Of a stretch of DNA of 64,000 nucleotides, positions 42,958-53,184 are shown in pieces. This DNA is from Cylindrospermopsis curvispora GIHE-G1 (lineage in GTDB: Bacteria > Cyanobacteriota > Cyanobacteriia > Cyanobacteriales > Nostocaceae): NCBI RefSeq assembly GCF_014489415.1, contig NZ_CP060822.1:372001-436000 (forward strand), in the 5' to 3' direction. The translations under genes and the position numbers were made by a program. Under the pieces are notes generated by a model. The model was not told where the DNA came from. It made no database searches and worked only from the letters and a program-made list of their open reading frames with translations. The number at the start of each line of letters is the position of its first letter. Within the stretch, counting starts at the first letter, position 1.

Positions 42958-43586
42958 TCACAAGAAAATCGCCGAAAGGCACGGAAGCCACTTGGCTTTA
43001 GACAGGAAGTGCCAACGGCGAATTTATTCACCTTGATATTTAACCGTGATGCGGATCTTCAATATACCTTTTAATAACATCTGCTGAAACCTGTCCAGCA
43101 GTGGAATAAAAATAACTATTAGTCCATAGGCTAGGAAGTTTAAGTAATTCAGGAAATTTTCGTCTTAACAAGCAAGATGACCGTCCTTTAAAAGCTTTAA
43201 CCACTTGATTTATAGCAACATCTGGTTGATGTTCTACAAATAAATGAACATGGTGCAACCTCAAGAGCGAGGATATCCCAGTCTTTTTCTTTGGCTAGTT
43301 CGTAAATTATCTGTCGAAGGCGTTTTAGGTATCTATACAAGATGCACTACTGCATTACCTTTTGAGTGATTTCCTATTCTGTATTCCAGTGTTGTCTTCA
43401 TATTGTTTCGTGGCTGCTATTGACAAGTAAATCATATCTCAACTATACTTTTGAAATCAACTTAAAGTAGCGGTGATGCTAGGAATTGATCTTAGCGGAA
43501 TCAGTAGAGGTTGTTTAAGCCAGCCTCAGAAAGTTCGTTTATGGACTCTTCAGAAATCTCCGTGTCTTCAGACCGGAGAAGCTTAA
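42958..43586 (-). mobile_element. IS200/IS605-type element, degenerate copy
   Basis: This is the reverse-orientation copy of the element at 33780. The 3' part of tnpA is intact at 43040-43264. It shares the same deletion beside the HUH motif, and a further 30 or so bases of the 5' coding part are missing near 43330. Its left end lies within the 3' end of the heparinase-like gene, so the element and that gene overlap by about 48 bases. Confidence 0.82.
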
Positions 43587-45584
43587 AATGGGAACTCCAT
43601 TTTCAACTTCCCACCTCATAACTACCACTCCGTCAATGCTTAGCCACCCCTCACCAACTGTACCATTAAGCATAAACTGGGCATCACTATTAGTCAAAAC
43701 CGTACATATCATTTCTGACCAATTAAATTCTCCTACTAGTCTCCGACTTGTCAAGACTAAGCGGGAATGGCGAGAACCAAAGCAAGGAGAATACCAACTG
43801 TCATTATCCACGGAAGTGCTAGCATCGGAACTATAGGTCAGTAACTGTAACCGCAAAGGATTTTCACGGTCATTCTTTTTTGACCCCCTGTTATCCACTT
43901 CTAAATTCCAACCATGCTGGTTTTCCCTACAAATAACTCCTGGACCTAAATGTAGTCTATGAATCCAACCTAGGGGAGACTTACTCTGTATCCAGTCTAA
44001 CACGATAAGGATAAACTTATTGTTCGATACACCACTGTCTATTTCTGAACACCCTAACCAACGATGATGGCTGGCTTTTAACCAGTCATAGCCACTGTGA
44101 CTGGCACTTACCCAATGCCATATGGATTGATTGCCACTACTACCACTTGTTATTAGCTTGGGCTGGGCTTTGCGTGCTGCTCGAAAACTACCCCACACTT
44201 GGGTTTGGTCAAAGGGATATCCCCCTTCTATTGGCGTAAGGGTAATGGTATTATGGGCTAGAGTACCCCTTTCCCGTTGACGGGTGCTATCACTGCCATA
44301 CTTACTAGTTCCTGTTTCTACAATTAAGGGTTCCCCTCGCCAATAAACATCAAAACTTAAACAGTCTGAGTGAGCATGGGCAGGCAAATCAGGAGGACAA
44401 GGAGGTGCAGCGTCAAAGGTAATTTCAAACCCACTGGCAGTTCGCAGCAAGAAGTAGCCAGAATCGGGAAATTCCAATATACCTGTTGCACGGGGAGAAG
44501 GTGAACTGATGGTGGCTAGTGCTAAATTGGCGGTTCTACAACTTAAAAGACGTTGATTGAAGGGGGAAACTGCTGCGGATGACCGTCCCAAAATGCGATC
44601 AGCACAAGCTACAATTTCATCTAGTGGTTCGGCAATGTTGTAGGCACAGTCATTCCAAAGGGGATAATTACCATTTCTCAAACGTATCCCTTTTGCAAAT
44701 TCGGTCATTGATGTTAGGGTGGTGATAAGTGTTTGTGGGATTTCACTACCCGCACTGCTTAAACAAATAATTACTTCACACAACCGCTTCAGTAAAATAA
44801 GATGGTACATGGGGCTGCGTTCAAAGTGACCACCATCACCAAGAATCTGCACTGCCAGTTGCTTTTTTAAACGATTAAGGGATGTTGCTACTATTTTTTC
44901 CGCTCTCTTACCCCTGAAGTTTAACCCGGCAATAATTAGGGCAGCTAGGTTCTCAAACCAGTGATTTCCCTTAAAAAATGTCTCCTGATAGTGATATAAA
45001 TAACACAACTGTAGCCACAGGGAGTGGTTGACCTGGAGGCTTTGCAGTTCGGGTGCTGTTCTCAGTAGCCAGGTCCAGTTAATTAAACGAAGGGAGGTGG
45101 GATAGGGATGCCAACCATCAAAGGTGCCTAGGGGGTTATGGGTAATCCAATCTTGGAGGAGGTATAACCTTTCTATTGCTGATTCAGACCAATTATGTGT
45201 GGTGTAAAGGTGATTGAGATCATCTCTTATCCAATCAAAATAATGGAGGTTGAATTGCCAAAGACGAGAATAGGTGGGGGAATTCCAAGGTATTGGATAA
45301 GGTAATATCTTTGATTCACCGACAAACTTAAATGGCAGTGCGGTGGGTGGAATGTTTCTATGCGCTATTCTATGGCTTTCTATATTGGTTGGGTTGCCAT
45401 GGCTAAGTCTCACTAGATAATCTTCCCGATTTAAGGGAGGGGGAAATTGGGCGCCAATCCAAACCTTTTTCATTAGGTCTGGCAATCGCTTATAAACACG
45501 GCGACGGCTTTCAAACCAAATTCGATCTAACAGTTTGGGAATCGGTACGTCTTTTAAAGTGTAAAACCAGAGGCTTGGGTCCAT
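43539..45584 (-). CDS. Heparinase II/III-like (alginate lyase) family protein
   Basis: This is a 681-residue polysaccharide lyase-type protein. It has an N-terminal helical toroid region (YSRLWQFNLHYFDWIRDDLN, GDGGHFERSPMYHLILLKRL) and a C-terminal heparinase II/III domain (DLPAHAHSDCLSFDVYWRGE, VETGTSKYGSDSTRQRERGT). Such proteins in glycan clusters may trim or degrade the polymer. No signal peptide is seen. The last dozen or so codons (SFSGLKTRRFLKSP) and the stop are supplied by the left end of the IS200 element, so the natural C-terminus has been replaced. Confidence 0.87.
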   Translation of the reverse strand: MDPSLWFYTLKDVPIPKLLDRIWFESRRRVYKRLPDLMKKVWIGAQFPPPLNREDYLVRLSHGNPTNIESHRIAHRNIPPTALPFKFVGESKILPYPIPWNSPTYSRLWQFNLHYFDWIRDDLNHLYTTHNWSESAIERLYLLQDWITHNPLGTFDGWHPYPTSLRLINWTWLLRTAPELQSLQVNHSLWLQLCYLYHYQETFFKGNHWFENLAALIIAGLNFRGKRAEKIVATSLNRLKKQLAVQILGDGGHFERSPMYHLILLKRLCEVIICLSSAGSEIPQTLITTLTSMTEFAKGIRLRNGNYPLWNDCAYNIAEPLDEIVACADRILGRSSAAVSPFNQRLLSCRTANLALATISSPSPRATGILEFPDSGYFLLRTASGFEITFDAAPPCPPDLPAHAHSDCLSFDVYWRGEPLIVETGTSKYGSDSTRQRERGTLAHNTITLTPIEGGYPFDQTQVWGSFRAARKAQPKLITSGSSGNQSIWHWVSASHSGYDWLKASHHRWLGCSEIDSGVSNNKFILIVLDWIQSKSPLGWIHRLHLGPGVICRENQHGWNLEVDNRGSKKNDRENPLRLQLLTYSSDASTSVDNDSWYSPCFGSRHSRLVLTSRRLVGEFNWSEMICTVLTNSDAQFMLNGTVGEGWLSIDGVVVMRWEVENGVPILSFSGLKTRRFLKSP

Positions 45585-45621
45585 GGAATATGTGAAAATA
45601 TACTAAATTTTACTTGCTCGC

Positions 45622-46995
45622 TTACTTACTTGCTTGTATATAAGAAAGTAAGTGATCTGCGTACTTCCTCATGATGTTCCTCCGATCATATTGCTCGATG
45701 AATTCATCTCGGTTGTGCCAGCCTGTTTTTATCTGTTTGAGCTGGTTGAGAAAGGATTTTATGTCTTTCTGGGTGAAAAATTGCACTCCGGGAATTTGAC
45801 CGATAAAGTCCCGGGTGTATCCTCTCACACCAGCTAGAATTGGTAGTCCCGTAGCTGCATACTCGAATATTTTCGATGGAATCACCATGTCTAAACTTCG
45901 GTAGCTGCCAACCTGCAAAAATAAGGCATCAACTTGTCCGTATTCTCTAATCAGCTCCTGTCTGGGAATGGGTCTTAATACTGTGATTATTTCTCTGAGG
46001 TGAGGGAACTTCGCTAGTTCTCTGAGTGCTGGAGCTTGGGCTCCGTCCCCCATAATCTTAATTGACCATTTTAGCTCTATTAGCTCTTCTACTATCTCTT
46101 TTTCCTCAATTAATGGTTCTAATAGTTTCAGCAGGTCTTGTCCAATACCTAGGTTGCCAGCATACAAAATTGTCTTGGGTTTATCCGTGTGGTTTGTTTG
46201 CTTAACTGTGTCAATTTCTAGTAATGTGGCGCTATTTATTTTATTATCTAATGTTTTTCTAACAACTAGTGTGTTATTGGTTGTATGGTTAAATGTTTTA
46301 TTAAGAAAAGTTTTCAATGAGGGGTGCTGACTGTTGGCATAAAACTCCACAAATTGCTCATCCACACCGTTGGTGAAGTAGGAAACTTTACTGGAATCTA
46401 AGAGTTCGTCGTAAAGTTGGGAAAATCCTGGGGATACAAGGTTAATACTTGTGGCCCGATTGGCTACGAAGTTCTCTATATATAATAGTATGAGGTAGAC
46501 TAGAACCTTTCTCTGTCGTCTAAAAAAGCTGAGGAAGTTTTCTGAAAAGGTGTCTCTAATATCAACACATAAGATGGCTCCTGTGATTAAAGAAGCTAGG
46601 GCTCCTAGATAACTGGTGAGTAGTTTGGCACTGGTGGCAAAAATTAGATGGGGTCGATTCCAGATTAATACTGGTAGTGCTTGAATTAAAAAAAAGAGGT
46701 AGGAGAAGCTCTCCGCCACAAAGCCTCGACCAAACATGGGAACGTCTAGTCTAATAATGTCAACATCCTCTAATCCTCGAATTAGATTGTGTTTGGGGGA
46801 GGATGAACCTGGCTCGTTTTTGTTATTGTATTTGTATCTAAAGGGTTTAGCGCAAACCACCGTAATTTTTAAATCTATCTTCCGAGTTGAAGCTTGTTTT
46901 TGAATGGATTCAACTAGAGAAAGCATTCTAAAGGAGGCAGCTCCGAAATCCGGGGGGAAATTAAAAGTGACTATAGCAAGACGTTGTTGAAGCAT
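45622..46995 (-). CDS. Glycosyltransferase (WbuB-like, GT-B)
   Basis: This is a GT-B glycosyltransferase resembling WbuB-type enzymes. It opens with LAIVTFNFPPDFGAASFRM, contains LLYAGNLGIGQ-like ILYAGNLGIGQDLLKLLEPL, and ends with VDALFLQVGSYRSLDMVIPS and KIFEYAATGLPILAGVRGYT, the donor-binding region. An inserted variable segment (about residues 225-270) is low-complexity. It probably adds a sugar in the same pathway as WecC. It is separated by 78 bases from the wecC-like gene. Confidence 0.85.
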   Translation of the reverse strand: MLQQRLAIVTFNFPPDFGAASFRMLSLVESIQKQASTRKIDLKITVVCAKPFRYKYNNKNEPGSSSPKHNLIRGLEDVDIIRLDVPMFGRGFVAESFSYLFFLIQALPVLIWNRPHLIFATSAKLLTSYLGALASLITGAILCVDIRDTFSENFLSFFRRQRKVLVYLILLYIENFVANRATSINLVSPGFSQLYDELLDSSKVSYFTNGVDEQFVEFYANSQHPSLKTFLNKTFNHTTNNTLVVRKTLDNKINSATLLEIDTVKQTNHTDKPKTILYAGNLGIGQDLLKLLEPLIEEKEIVEELIELKWSIKIMGDGAQAPALRELAKFPHLREIITVLRPIPRQELIREYGQVDALFLQVGSYRSLDMVIPSKIFEYAATGLPILAGVRGYTRDFIGQIPGVQFFTQKDIKSFLNQLKQIKTGWHNRDEFIEQYDRRNIMRKYADHLLSYIQASK

Positions 46996-47073
46996 GTTAG
47001 TCTTTGGGATTATCTAAAAATATCTGATGTTGGAACTTCCGACTCAAATAACGAATTTGTGGGCGCAAAAATA

Positions 47074-48288
47074 TCAGTGGATTCCGCAAAAGTCCAGATA
47101 TGGTTTGTTAGCAAGATCCAAACCGATAAATTCCCTATGACCCACCAAAAAAACTAATATATCCGCATTCTCCAGGGCTAATTTCCATGGAGTTAATTCT
47201 AAGGAAACATGGTACTGTAAATTGGGCTCAACAACTAAAACACTATATCCACTACTAATTAAGGTTGTAGCTATTTCCAGCGCTGGTGAACCCCGCAGGT
47301 CGTCAACGTTGGGTTTAAAAGCTAGTCCAAAACATCCAATGGTGGGAGCGCGATGGTATTTTTGCTGAAATTCTTGTGCAAGGGTAATAATTTGCTGGAC
47401 TACCCATTGGGGTTTGCTATCATTGATATGGCGAGCAGTTTGAATCAGTGATGTGTTTTCTGAATCCGCTGCGGCAATAAACCATGGATCAACTGCTATA
47501 CAATGTCCACCTACGCCGCAACCGGGTTGCAAGATGTTGACTCGGGGATGGTGGTTAGCTAGATGAATGAGTTCTCGCACGTCAATTCCCAGGTGGGGAC
47601 ACAACATGGACAGTTGGTTGGCAAAGGCTAGGTTTACATCCCGATAGGCGTTTTCCGTTAATTTACAGAGTTCCGCCGTGCGAGCATCGGTGGTTAGTAT
47701 TTGTCCCTGACAAAAGGTTTGATAAAAGGTTTGGACTAAGGTTGTTGCTGCTGGTGTTAGCCCACCTACTACCCGGTCATTATGAATCAGTTCTTGCAGA
47801 ATCTTTCCTGGTAACACCCGTTCAGGACAGTAGGCTAAATGTATGTGGTCTGGGGATAAACCAGCTGAGTTGAAGATTTCTCCTACCTTTTCCGTGGTTC
47901 CCACGGGGGATGTGGACTCTAAAATGACTATGTTACCCGGTTTTAATACGGGGATGATTGATTGGGCTGCTGCTAATACGTAGTCAATGTTAGGTTGGGG
48001 AATGCCGTTATCATTTTTGTGGAAGGGGGTAGGTACACAAATAATGAAAATATCCGCAGCACTGGGGGTGGTACTAGCACTGAGTTTTTGGTTATGAACT
48101 GCCTCGGATACTACTAAATCTAGATCTGGTTCGACAATGTGGATTTTACCTTGGTTAATGGTTTCTACCACTTTGGGGTTGATATCCACCCCTTTTATTT
48201 GGTAGCCATGCTGGGATAAAATTGCTGCTGTGGGCAGGCCAATGTAGCCTAGTCCAAGGATGCACACTTGGTACGGATTAGCTTGCAT
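47074..48288 (-). CDS. wecC: UDP-N-acetyl-D-mannosaminuronate dehydrogenase-like (WecC family)
   Basis: This is a nucleotide-sugar dehydrogenase that oxidises a UDP-sugar twice at C6 with NAD. The NAD motif GLGYIG (12-17), the WecC-like INQGKIHIVEPDLD, the ESTSPVGTTE loop and the catalytic cysteine in PGCGVGGHCIAVDPWF are all visible. The C-terminal nucleotide-sugar domain has FGLAFKPNVDDLRGSPALEI. The WecC subgroup (ManNAc to ManNAcA) is my best match; no WecB epimerase is in the window. It lies six bases after the bi-domain oxidoreductase gene. Confidence 0.9.
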   Translation of the reverse strand: MQANPYQVCILGLGYIGLPTAAILSQHGYQIKGVDINPKVVETINQGKIHIVEPDLDLVVSEAVHNQKLSASTTPSAADIFIICVPTPFHKNDNGIPQPNIDYVLAAAQSIIPVLKPGNIVILESTSPVGTTEKVGEIFNSAGLSPDHIHLAYCPERVLPGKILQELIHNDRVVGGLTPAATTLVQTFYQTFCQGQILTTDARTAELCKLTENAYRDVNLAFANQLSMLCPHLGIDVRELIHLANHHPRVNILQPGCGVGGHCIAVDPWFIAAADSENTSLIQTARHINDSKPQWVVQQIITLAQEFQQKYHRAPTIGCFGLAFKPNVDDLRGSPALEIATTLISSGYSVLVVEPNLQYHVSLELTPWKLALENADILVFLVGHREFIGLDLANKPYLDFCGIH

Positions 48289-48294
48289 AATAGT

Positions 48295-50415
48295 TCAATA
48301 ATTTAATGCACTAGCAATATCTATGGTCGCTTTACTCACCTCTAGTAGTTCCTCAAACCCAATGGGAATGGGAGATCCCTGAAGCAGGGATTGAACAAAT
48401 TCTGCCACGCAAGCTGTTTGTCCCTTATTTTGTCGCCAACTGCTCTGCTGTCGGAATCTGGACCAACCCCAACCTCTTAATTGCCGATAATTGTCTAGTT
48501 GCAAAATCTTGCCTCCACAAAATACTTCTACACGCTCTTTGGCAAATGCTTTGGATCCGTTGGCTAGGTAGTGTATTGTGCCTATGGATCCGTCGGCAAA
48601 GTTGAGGGTAATCGTACTACTATCTGGACAGGTTTTACTATCGGGTAGCATACTAGTTTGCCATTTAACTATGGAACTACCTACTAAAAATCTCATCAGG
48701 TCAACAAAGTGACAAGCTTCACCAATAATGCGCCCTCCCCCTAATTGGGGATCTTGGGTCCAGTGGTTACTGGGTATTTCTCCGGCGTTAACTGTTATGA
48801 TTAATACTTTTGGCTGGGATAGGGTTGTCAACATTTGGTGCATGGTCTGTACCATGGGTGCAAACCGTCGGTTGAATCCTACCATTAGTTGCTTGGGTTG
48901 ACCCGTTTGAATATTACTAGTATATATTTCTTCTATTTCTTCCAGTTCTTGATGGCTCAGCGCCAGTGGCTTTTCCACGAAAATATGTTTCCCTTTAGCG
49001 AGAAAGCGACACACTAGATCTGCGTGGCTGTCGTGTCTGGTGGCAATGACTATGGTGTTAATTTCTGGGTGATCTAGCAAGCTATCTATATCCGTAGTAA
49101 TCTGTTTGAAGCCAAACTTGGCTCCATAGTGGCTAGTGTTGACTCCCGAGCTAGCTGCTAGGGTGTGCAACAGGGCAGGGGTCTTAGCAAAGGCGGGAAT
49201 TAAAACTCGACTGGCATAGTTACCAGCACCAATACATCCTATAACTACGGAAGATGGGTGAATGGTAAGATTGTCAGTGAAGCGAATGGTAGTTTGGTGC
49301 GGTTGACTGGTGCTGGGATAATCAATAAGAATACCTAAACAAGGACCACTGGTCAATACGCTGTAGGCCTGGTGGGCTTCCTCTATGGAAAATCGATGGG
49401 AAATTAGGTCATGGGTGTTGATCTTGCCTGTGGCTAGAATATCTAGTACAGCTTGAAAGTTCCTTTGCTCTGTCCAGCGGACATAGCCTATGGGGTAGTC
49501 TTGTCCTTTTTGTTCATAGTTAGGGTCGTAGCGTCCCGGTCCGTAGGAACAGGAAACTTGAAAGGAGAGTTCTTTTTCGTAGAAGTCAGCACGAGAAAGT
49601 TCTAGTCCTGTTACTCCCACTAGTATGATGCGCCCCCGTTTGCGGCACATTTGGGCAGCTTGGTGGATGGGTTCGTTGCTGGAAGTGGAAGCGGTAATAA
49701 TCACCCCATCTACTCCCACTTGGCGGGAAAATTGGGATGCGGCAATTAAAGGGTCTTCTCCAGCACCTAGGTTAACAGTATGGATACCCAGTTTATTGGC
49801 TAGAGCTAATTTGTCCGGGGCGAAGTCCAGTCCCAGGACTCGACAACCCTGGGCTTGTAGCAGTTGGGCTGTGAGTATGCCGATTAGTCCCAATCCAGTA
49901 ACGACAAAGCATTCTCCCAGGGTGGGTTGGGCAAGGCGGATAGCTTGCAGTCCTATGGCAGCTAGGACGGTAAAAGCTGCTGCATCGTCACTAACTGGAT
50001 CTGGAATAATGGCACAGAGGTTGGCTGGCACATTGACTATTTCCGCGTGATGTCCGTTAGAAACAATGCGATCGCCTATTTGAAAGCCGGTAACTTTATC
50101 ACCGATGCCAATTACCGTACCTACATTACAGTAACCGAGGGGTAAGGGTTGGTCGAGTTTAGTTTGAACTGCTTCTAAGGTGGTGAATATTCCATCAGTG
50201 TGGATTTTTTCTAGGACTTGGCGGACTTTATCTGGTTGTTGTCGGGCTTTTTCTAGCCAGTTACTTTGACCAAATTCTACCAGCATTCTCTCTGTACCCG
50301 CAGACACTAGGCTACGGGAGGAGCGAATCAGTAATTTGCCTGGCTGAATTTTGGGGGCGGGTACGTCTGTGACTTTGGTTACTCCTGTGCTTAGCGATTG
50401 GAGGATTTGTTTCAT
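48295..50415 (-). CDS. Bi-domain oxidoreductase (zinc-type ADH plus Gfo/Idh/MocA)
   Basis: This is a 706-residue fusion. Residues 1 to about 365 form a medium-chain, threonine-dehydrogenase-like ADH (VPAPKIQPGKLLIRSSRSLV, VVTGLGLIGILTAQLLQAQG). Residues from about 385 form a Gfo/Idh/MocA domain (IGCIGAGNYASRVLIPAFAK, FVEKPLALSHQELEEIEEIY). Such fusions are common in polysaccharide clusters beside WecC-like enzymes, and they probably make or modify a nucleotide sugar. It starts one base after the end of the methyltransferase gene. Confidence 0.9.
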   Translation of the reverse strand: MKQILQSLSTGVTKVTDVPAPKIQPGKLLIRSSRSLVSAGTERMLVEFGQSNWLEKARQQPDKVRQVLEKIHTDGIFTTLEAVQTKLDQPLPLGYCNVGTVIGIGDKVTGFQIGDRIVSNGHHAEIVNVPANLCAIIPDPVSDDAAAFTVLAAIGLQAIRLAQPTLGECFVVTGLGLIGILTAQLLQAQGCRVLGLDFAPDKLALANKLGIHTVNLGAGEDPLIAASQFSRQVGVDGVIITASTSSNEPIHQAAQMCRKRGRIILVGVTGLELSRADFYEKELSFQVSCSYGPGRYDPNYEQKGQDYPIGYVRWTEQRNFQAVLDILATGKINTHDLISHRFSIEEAHQAYSVLTSGPCLGILIDYPSTSQPHQTTIRFTDNLTIHPSSVVIGCIGAGNYASRVLIPAFAKTPALLHTLAASSGVNTSHYGAKFGFKQITTDIDSLLDHPEINTIVIATRHDSHADLVCRFLAKGKHIFVEKPLALSHQELEEIEEIYTSNIQTGQPKQLMVGFNRRFAPMVQTMHQMLTTLSQPKVLIITVNAGEIPSNHWTQDPQLGGGRIIGEACHFVDLMRFLVGSSIVKWQTSMLPDSKTCPDSSTITLNFADGSIGTIHYLANGSKAFAKERVEVFCGGKILQLDNYRQLRGWGWSRFRQQSSWRQNKGQTACVAEFVQSLLQGSPIPIGFEELLEVSKATIDIASALNY

Positions 50416-50416
50416 G

Positions 50417-51230
50417 TTATTTTCTGGCTTGAATTAGCATGAATATACCAGCACTTGGCAAAAACTTTTGGATGAACCATCGCGGCCAAATCTTTTTAGC
50501 TAGGGATAAAATTATACCTCTGTGTCGTTGTCCAGCGTCTGAGGTGAGCAGATCCCCATGGGAAAGCTGTGTATGAATATCTACATGGCTAAACTGCGCA
50601 AACATCTGCTGTGCCTCACTGACAGAATATGCCTTAGTTCCAGGACTTTCTAAGTAGTTACCATAGATGGTCTTCATGCTGGTGAAGGGACGTAAACGAA
50701 ATAGACCATAACGCATCCATAGCATTATGCCCACCATGCTCCATTTATGATAAATCATAATTTTTGCTACCCCCCCCCCGCTTAAGTACACGCCAACATT
50801 CAGATATTGCGGCTGGAGTATTAGGACTATGATGTAATACTCCCCAGGAATATACTACATCAAAGGTTTCTGCATCAAAGCTAAGATTTTCCGCATCACC
50901 CACTGCAAGGGAAGAATGGAGTCCAAAACGGTCAAGTCGTTTTAACGTGTGTTCTATAGCTCTTTCTGTGAGATCTATGCCATACAATTCGGCTCCAGCT
51001 TTGGCAAACTCCTGATGATCTGCGCCTAAACCTACCCCAATTTCTAACACCTTCATTCCTTTAGTGGATTCAAATGCAGCAAAATCTAAAATGATGGGTT
51101 CTAACTGGTAGCGTTTTCGCGCCTGAGCTTCATAACCTTCTATATCTGTTGATTTTAAATATAGGGTTTCACCACATGCAGCTTGGTTCCAGAAGTCATG
51201 AACCTGTTGCTTTTCATTAAATGCTGTCAT
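50417..51230 (-). pseudogene. SAM methyltransferase split at a G10 tract (possibly phase-variable)
   Basis: This is a class I SAM methyltransferase. The N-terminal frame starts at MTAFNEKQQVHDFWNQAACG and contains the SAM motif VLEIGVGLGADHQEF and VVYSWGVLHHSP. At WRVLKRGGG a run of ten G (complement of C 50770-50779) shifts it to SKNYDLS-stop. With nine G it would read on as GGVAKIMIYHKWSMVG and continue to the end at 50417 (FMLIQARK). The rest of the gene is intact, so the only lesion is the tract. It is either switched off by slippage or a homopolymer sequencing error. Confidence 0.85.
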
Positions 51231-51243
51231 ATTTATATCTAAG

Positions 51244-53154
51244 TTATGGAAGTTGTGATTGTTTATCTGTATCAATAAAGCGACGACACCACAGTTCAAT
51301 AGATATGAGAGATAGCAGAGTATAAGTGGCATCAACCCTACCAGAATCATTATCACTTATCAACTGTTGGACGGCGCGAGGATCGAACAAGCCCCTTTGT
51401 TTAAGACTTTCTGCACTGAGAATATCACCCAGAAGTTCCCGCAACTCAAAACGCATCCAACGACGCAGGGGAGCTCCAAAACCACTTTTAGGACGATAAA
51501 TAACCTCTCTGGGTAAATAAGGTTCCATTGCTTTTTTTAGAATCCATTTGCCTACTCCACGACGTTGTTTTAAGGATGGAGGAATTTGGGCGGCAAAATC
51601 AACTAGTTCTAGGTCCAGAAATGGTACTCGCACTTCCACACCTACTGCCATCGCCATTTTGTCAGTATAAGTTAGATTGTGATCACTCAAGAAAAAACGT
51701 TGTTCCAGGGCGAGCATCTTTTCTAGAGGAGGAACTCCATCACATAATGGGGATAAAAACTCTAACATTGGAGTTGCAGCAACCGTATCACTTAAGGCTG
51801 CACGAAATTCGGGGGTATAAAGTTTTAGGAGATCGGGTTGGCGAATCCAAGCAAAGTAGTTGACTAAACGCTGGTCTCCCGTTAATGTTGGTCCGTTAAA
51901 AAACTTACTTACACGGCGTAAAAAAGAAATTTTTTGATTGAAGCCTCCACTGATGTGTTCTAGCCAACTACGAATACTAAGGGGTAGCCAACGCCAGTAA
52001 GATTCCCAGCCAAGTGCCAGATGCCGTCTATAACCGGTGAATAAATCATCACCACCAGACCCGGATAGCAAAACTTTAATCCCCTGCTGCTGTGCTAATT
52101 GACTGATGTATAAGACGTTTAATGGTGCTGGATCAGCCAATGGTTCATCTAGTTGTTCAACCATCTTGGGCAAGTCTCTAGCCATTTGAGCAGAGTCAAT
52201 TTTCACCACATCCAGGGGGACTTTTAAATGAGCTGCTACTAGACGACTATATGGTAAGTCATCACTCATGCCCTCCTCCTGCCCATTTACATCTATGGTA
52301 AAACAGCGGATATGTGGGTTGACTTCCCGTGCAAATGCAACAATGGAGCTGGAATCTAATCCCCCTGAAAGGAAAGCTCCTACAGGCACATCGGCTATCA
52401 TTTGTCGGTGAACAGCATCTTTTAGGTGCGTCACTGTTTGCTCCAGGACGGTTTTTTGGTCACTAATGATTTGGGGATAACGAAAGATAGGTAGCTTATA
52501 CCAAGTCCATTGGCGGGTTACTCTCCCGGTTACAGTCATTGCTTCCCCTGGTAAGAGCTTCCTAACGGAGTTAAACGGCGTACCCGCTCCGGGACACCAC
52601 AGAAAAGTCAGGTAGCGATGCAGTGCTTCATAGTCGAGAGATGGTGTGGATGGTAAAAAAGGCGACAGGGCTTTTATTTCGCTAGCAAAGGCAAAATAAT
52701 CTGGTGTATTGGTATAATAAAGAGGCTTAACACCTAGGGCATCACGCGCAATAAAGAGGCACTGCTTACTAGTGTCCCATAAAGCGAAGGCAAAAATGCC
52801 GTTGAGGCGAGACAGCATGGAATGTCCCTGGGAAAGATAAAGATTTAGTAGCACCTCTGTATCTGAATTACCACGGAAGTGAAAACCTTTATCTATGAGT
52901 TCTTTTCGTAGCTCTAAGAAATTATAAATTTCACCGTTAAACACCAGGGTGATGGAACCGTCTAAACTTGCCATGGGTTGATGACCCAGGGGAGAAAGGT
53001 CAAGAATGGCCAACCGACAATGGGCAAGACCAACTCCTGATTGGGAGTCTAAATATATACCCGTGTCATCTGGTCCACGATGAATTTGGTTGTTGACCAT
53101 TTTCCACAGGGTTGATTCATGACCGCCATTTACAAAACCGGCAATTCCACACAT
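51244..53154 (-). CDS. asnB: Asparagine synthase (glutamine-hydrolysing)
   Basis: AsnB-type enzymes amidate aspartate using glutamine and ATP; in glycan clusters they often modify sugar acids instead. The nucleophile C2 follows the start (MCGIAGFVNGG), and the glutaminase domain has HRGPDDTG and FNGEIYNF. The synthetase domain has the ATP loop AFLSGGLDSSSIVAFA and MAVGVEVRVPFLDLELVDF. At 636 residues it is full length. It starts 31 bases after the neighbouring methyltransferase gene, with which it is probably cotranscribed. Confidence 0.93.
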   Translation of the reverse strand: MCGIAGFVNGGHESTLWKMVNNQIHRGPDDTGIYLDSQSGVGLAHCRLAILDLSPLGHQPMASLDGSITLVFNGEIYNFLELRKELIDKGFHFRGNSDTEVLLNLYLSQGHSMLSRLNGIFAFALWDTSKQCLFIARDALGVKPLYYTNTPDYFAFASEIKALSPFLPSTPSLDYEALHRYLTFLWCPGAGTPFNSVRKLLPGEAMTVTGRVTRQWTWYKLPIFRYPQIISDQKTVLEQTVTHLKDAVHRQMIADVPVGAFLSGGLDSSSIVAFAREVNPHIRCFTIDVNGQEEGMSDDLPYSRLVAAHLKVPLDVVKIDSAQMARDLPKMVEQLDEPLADPAPLNVLYISQLAQQQGIKVLLSGSGGDDLFTGYRRHLALGWESYWRWLPLSIRSWLEHISGGFNQKISFLRRVSKFFNGPTLTGDQRLVNYFAWIRQPDLLKLYTPEFRAALSDTVAATPMLEFLSPLCDGVPPLEKMLALEQRFFLSDHNLTYTDKMAMAVGVEVRVPFLDLELVDFAAQIPPSLKQRRGVGKWILKKAMEPYLPREVIYRPKSGFGAPLRRWMRFELRELLGDILSAESLKQRGLFDPRAVQQLISDNDSGRVDATYTLLSLISIELWCRRFIDTDKQSQLP

Positions 53155-53184
53155 GGTTTATTATAGTTTATTTATTAAAAACAG

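Noticed and set aside
42850-43074. Plus-strand frame running into the IS200 element
   Set aside because: It covers intergenic DNA and the IS right end, including end hairpins, and has no protein features.
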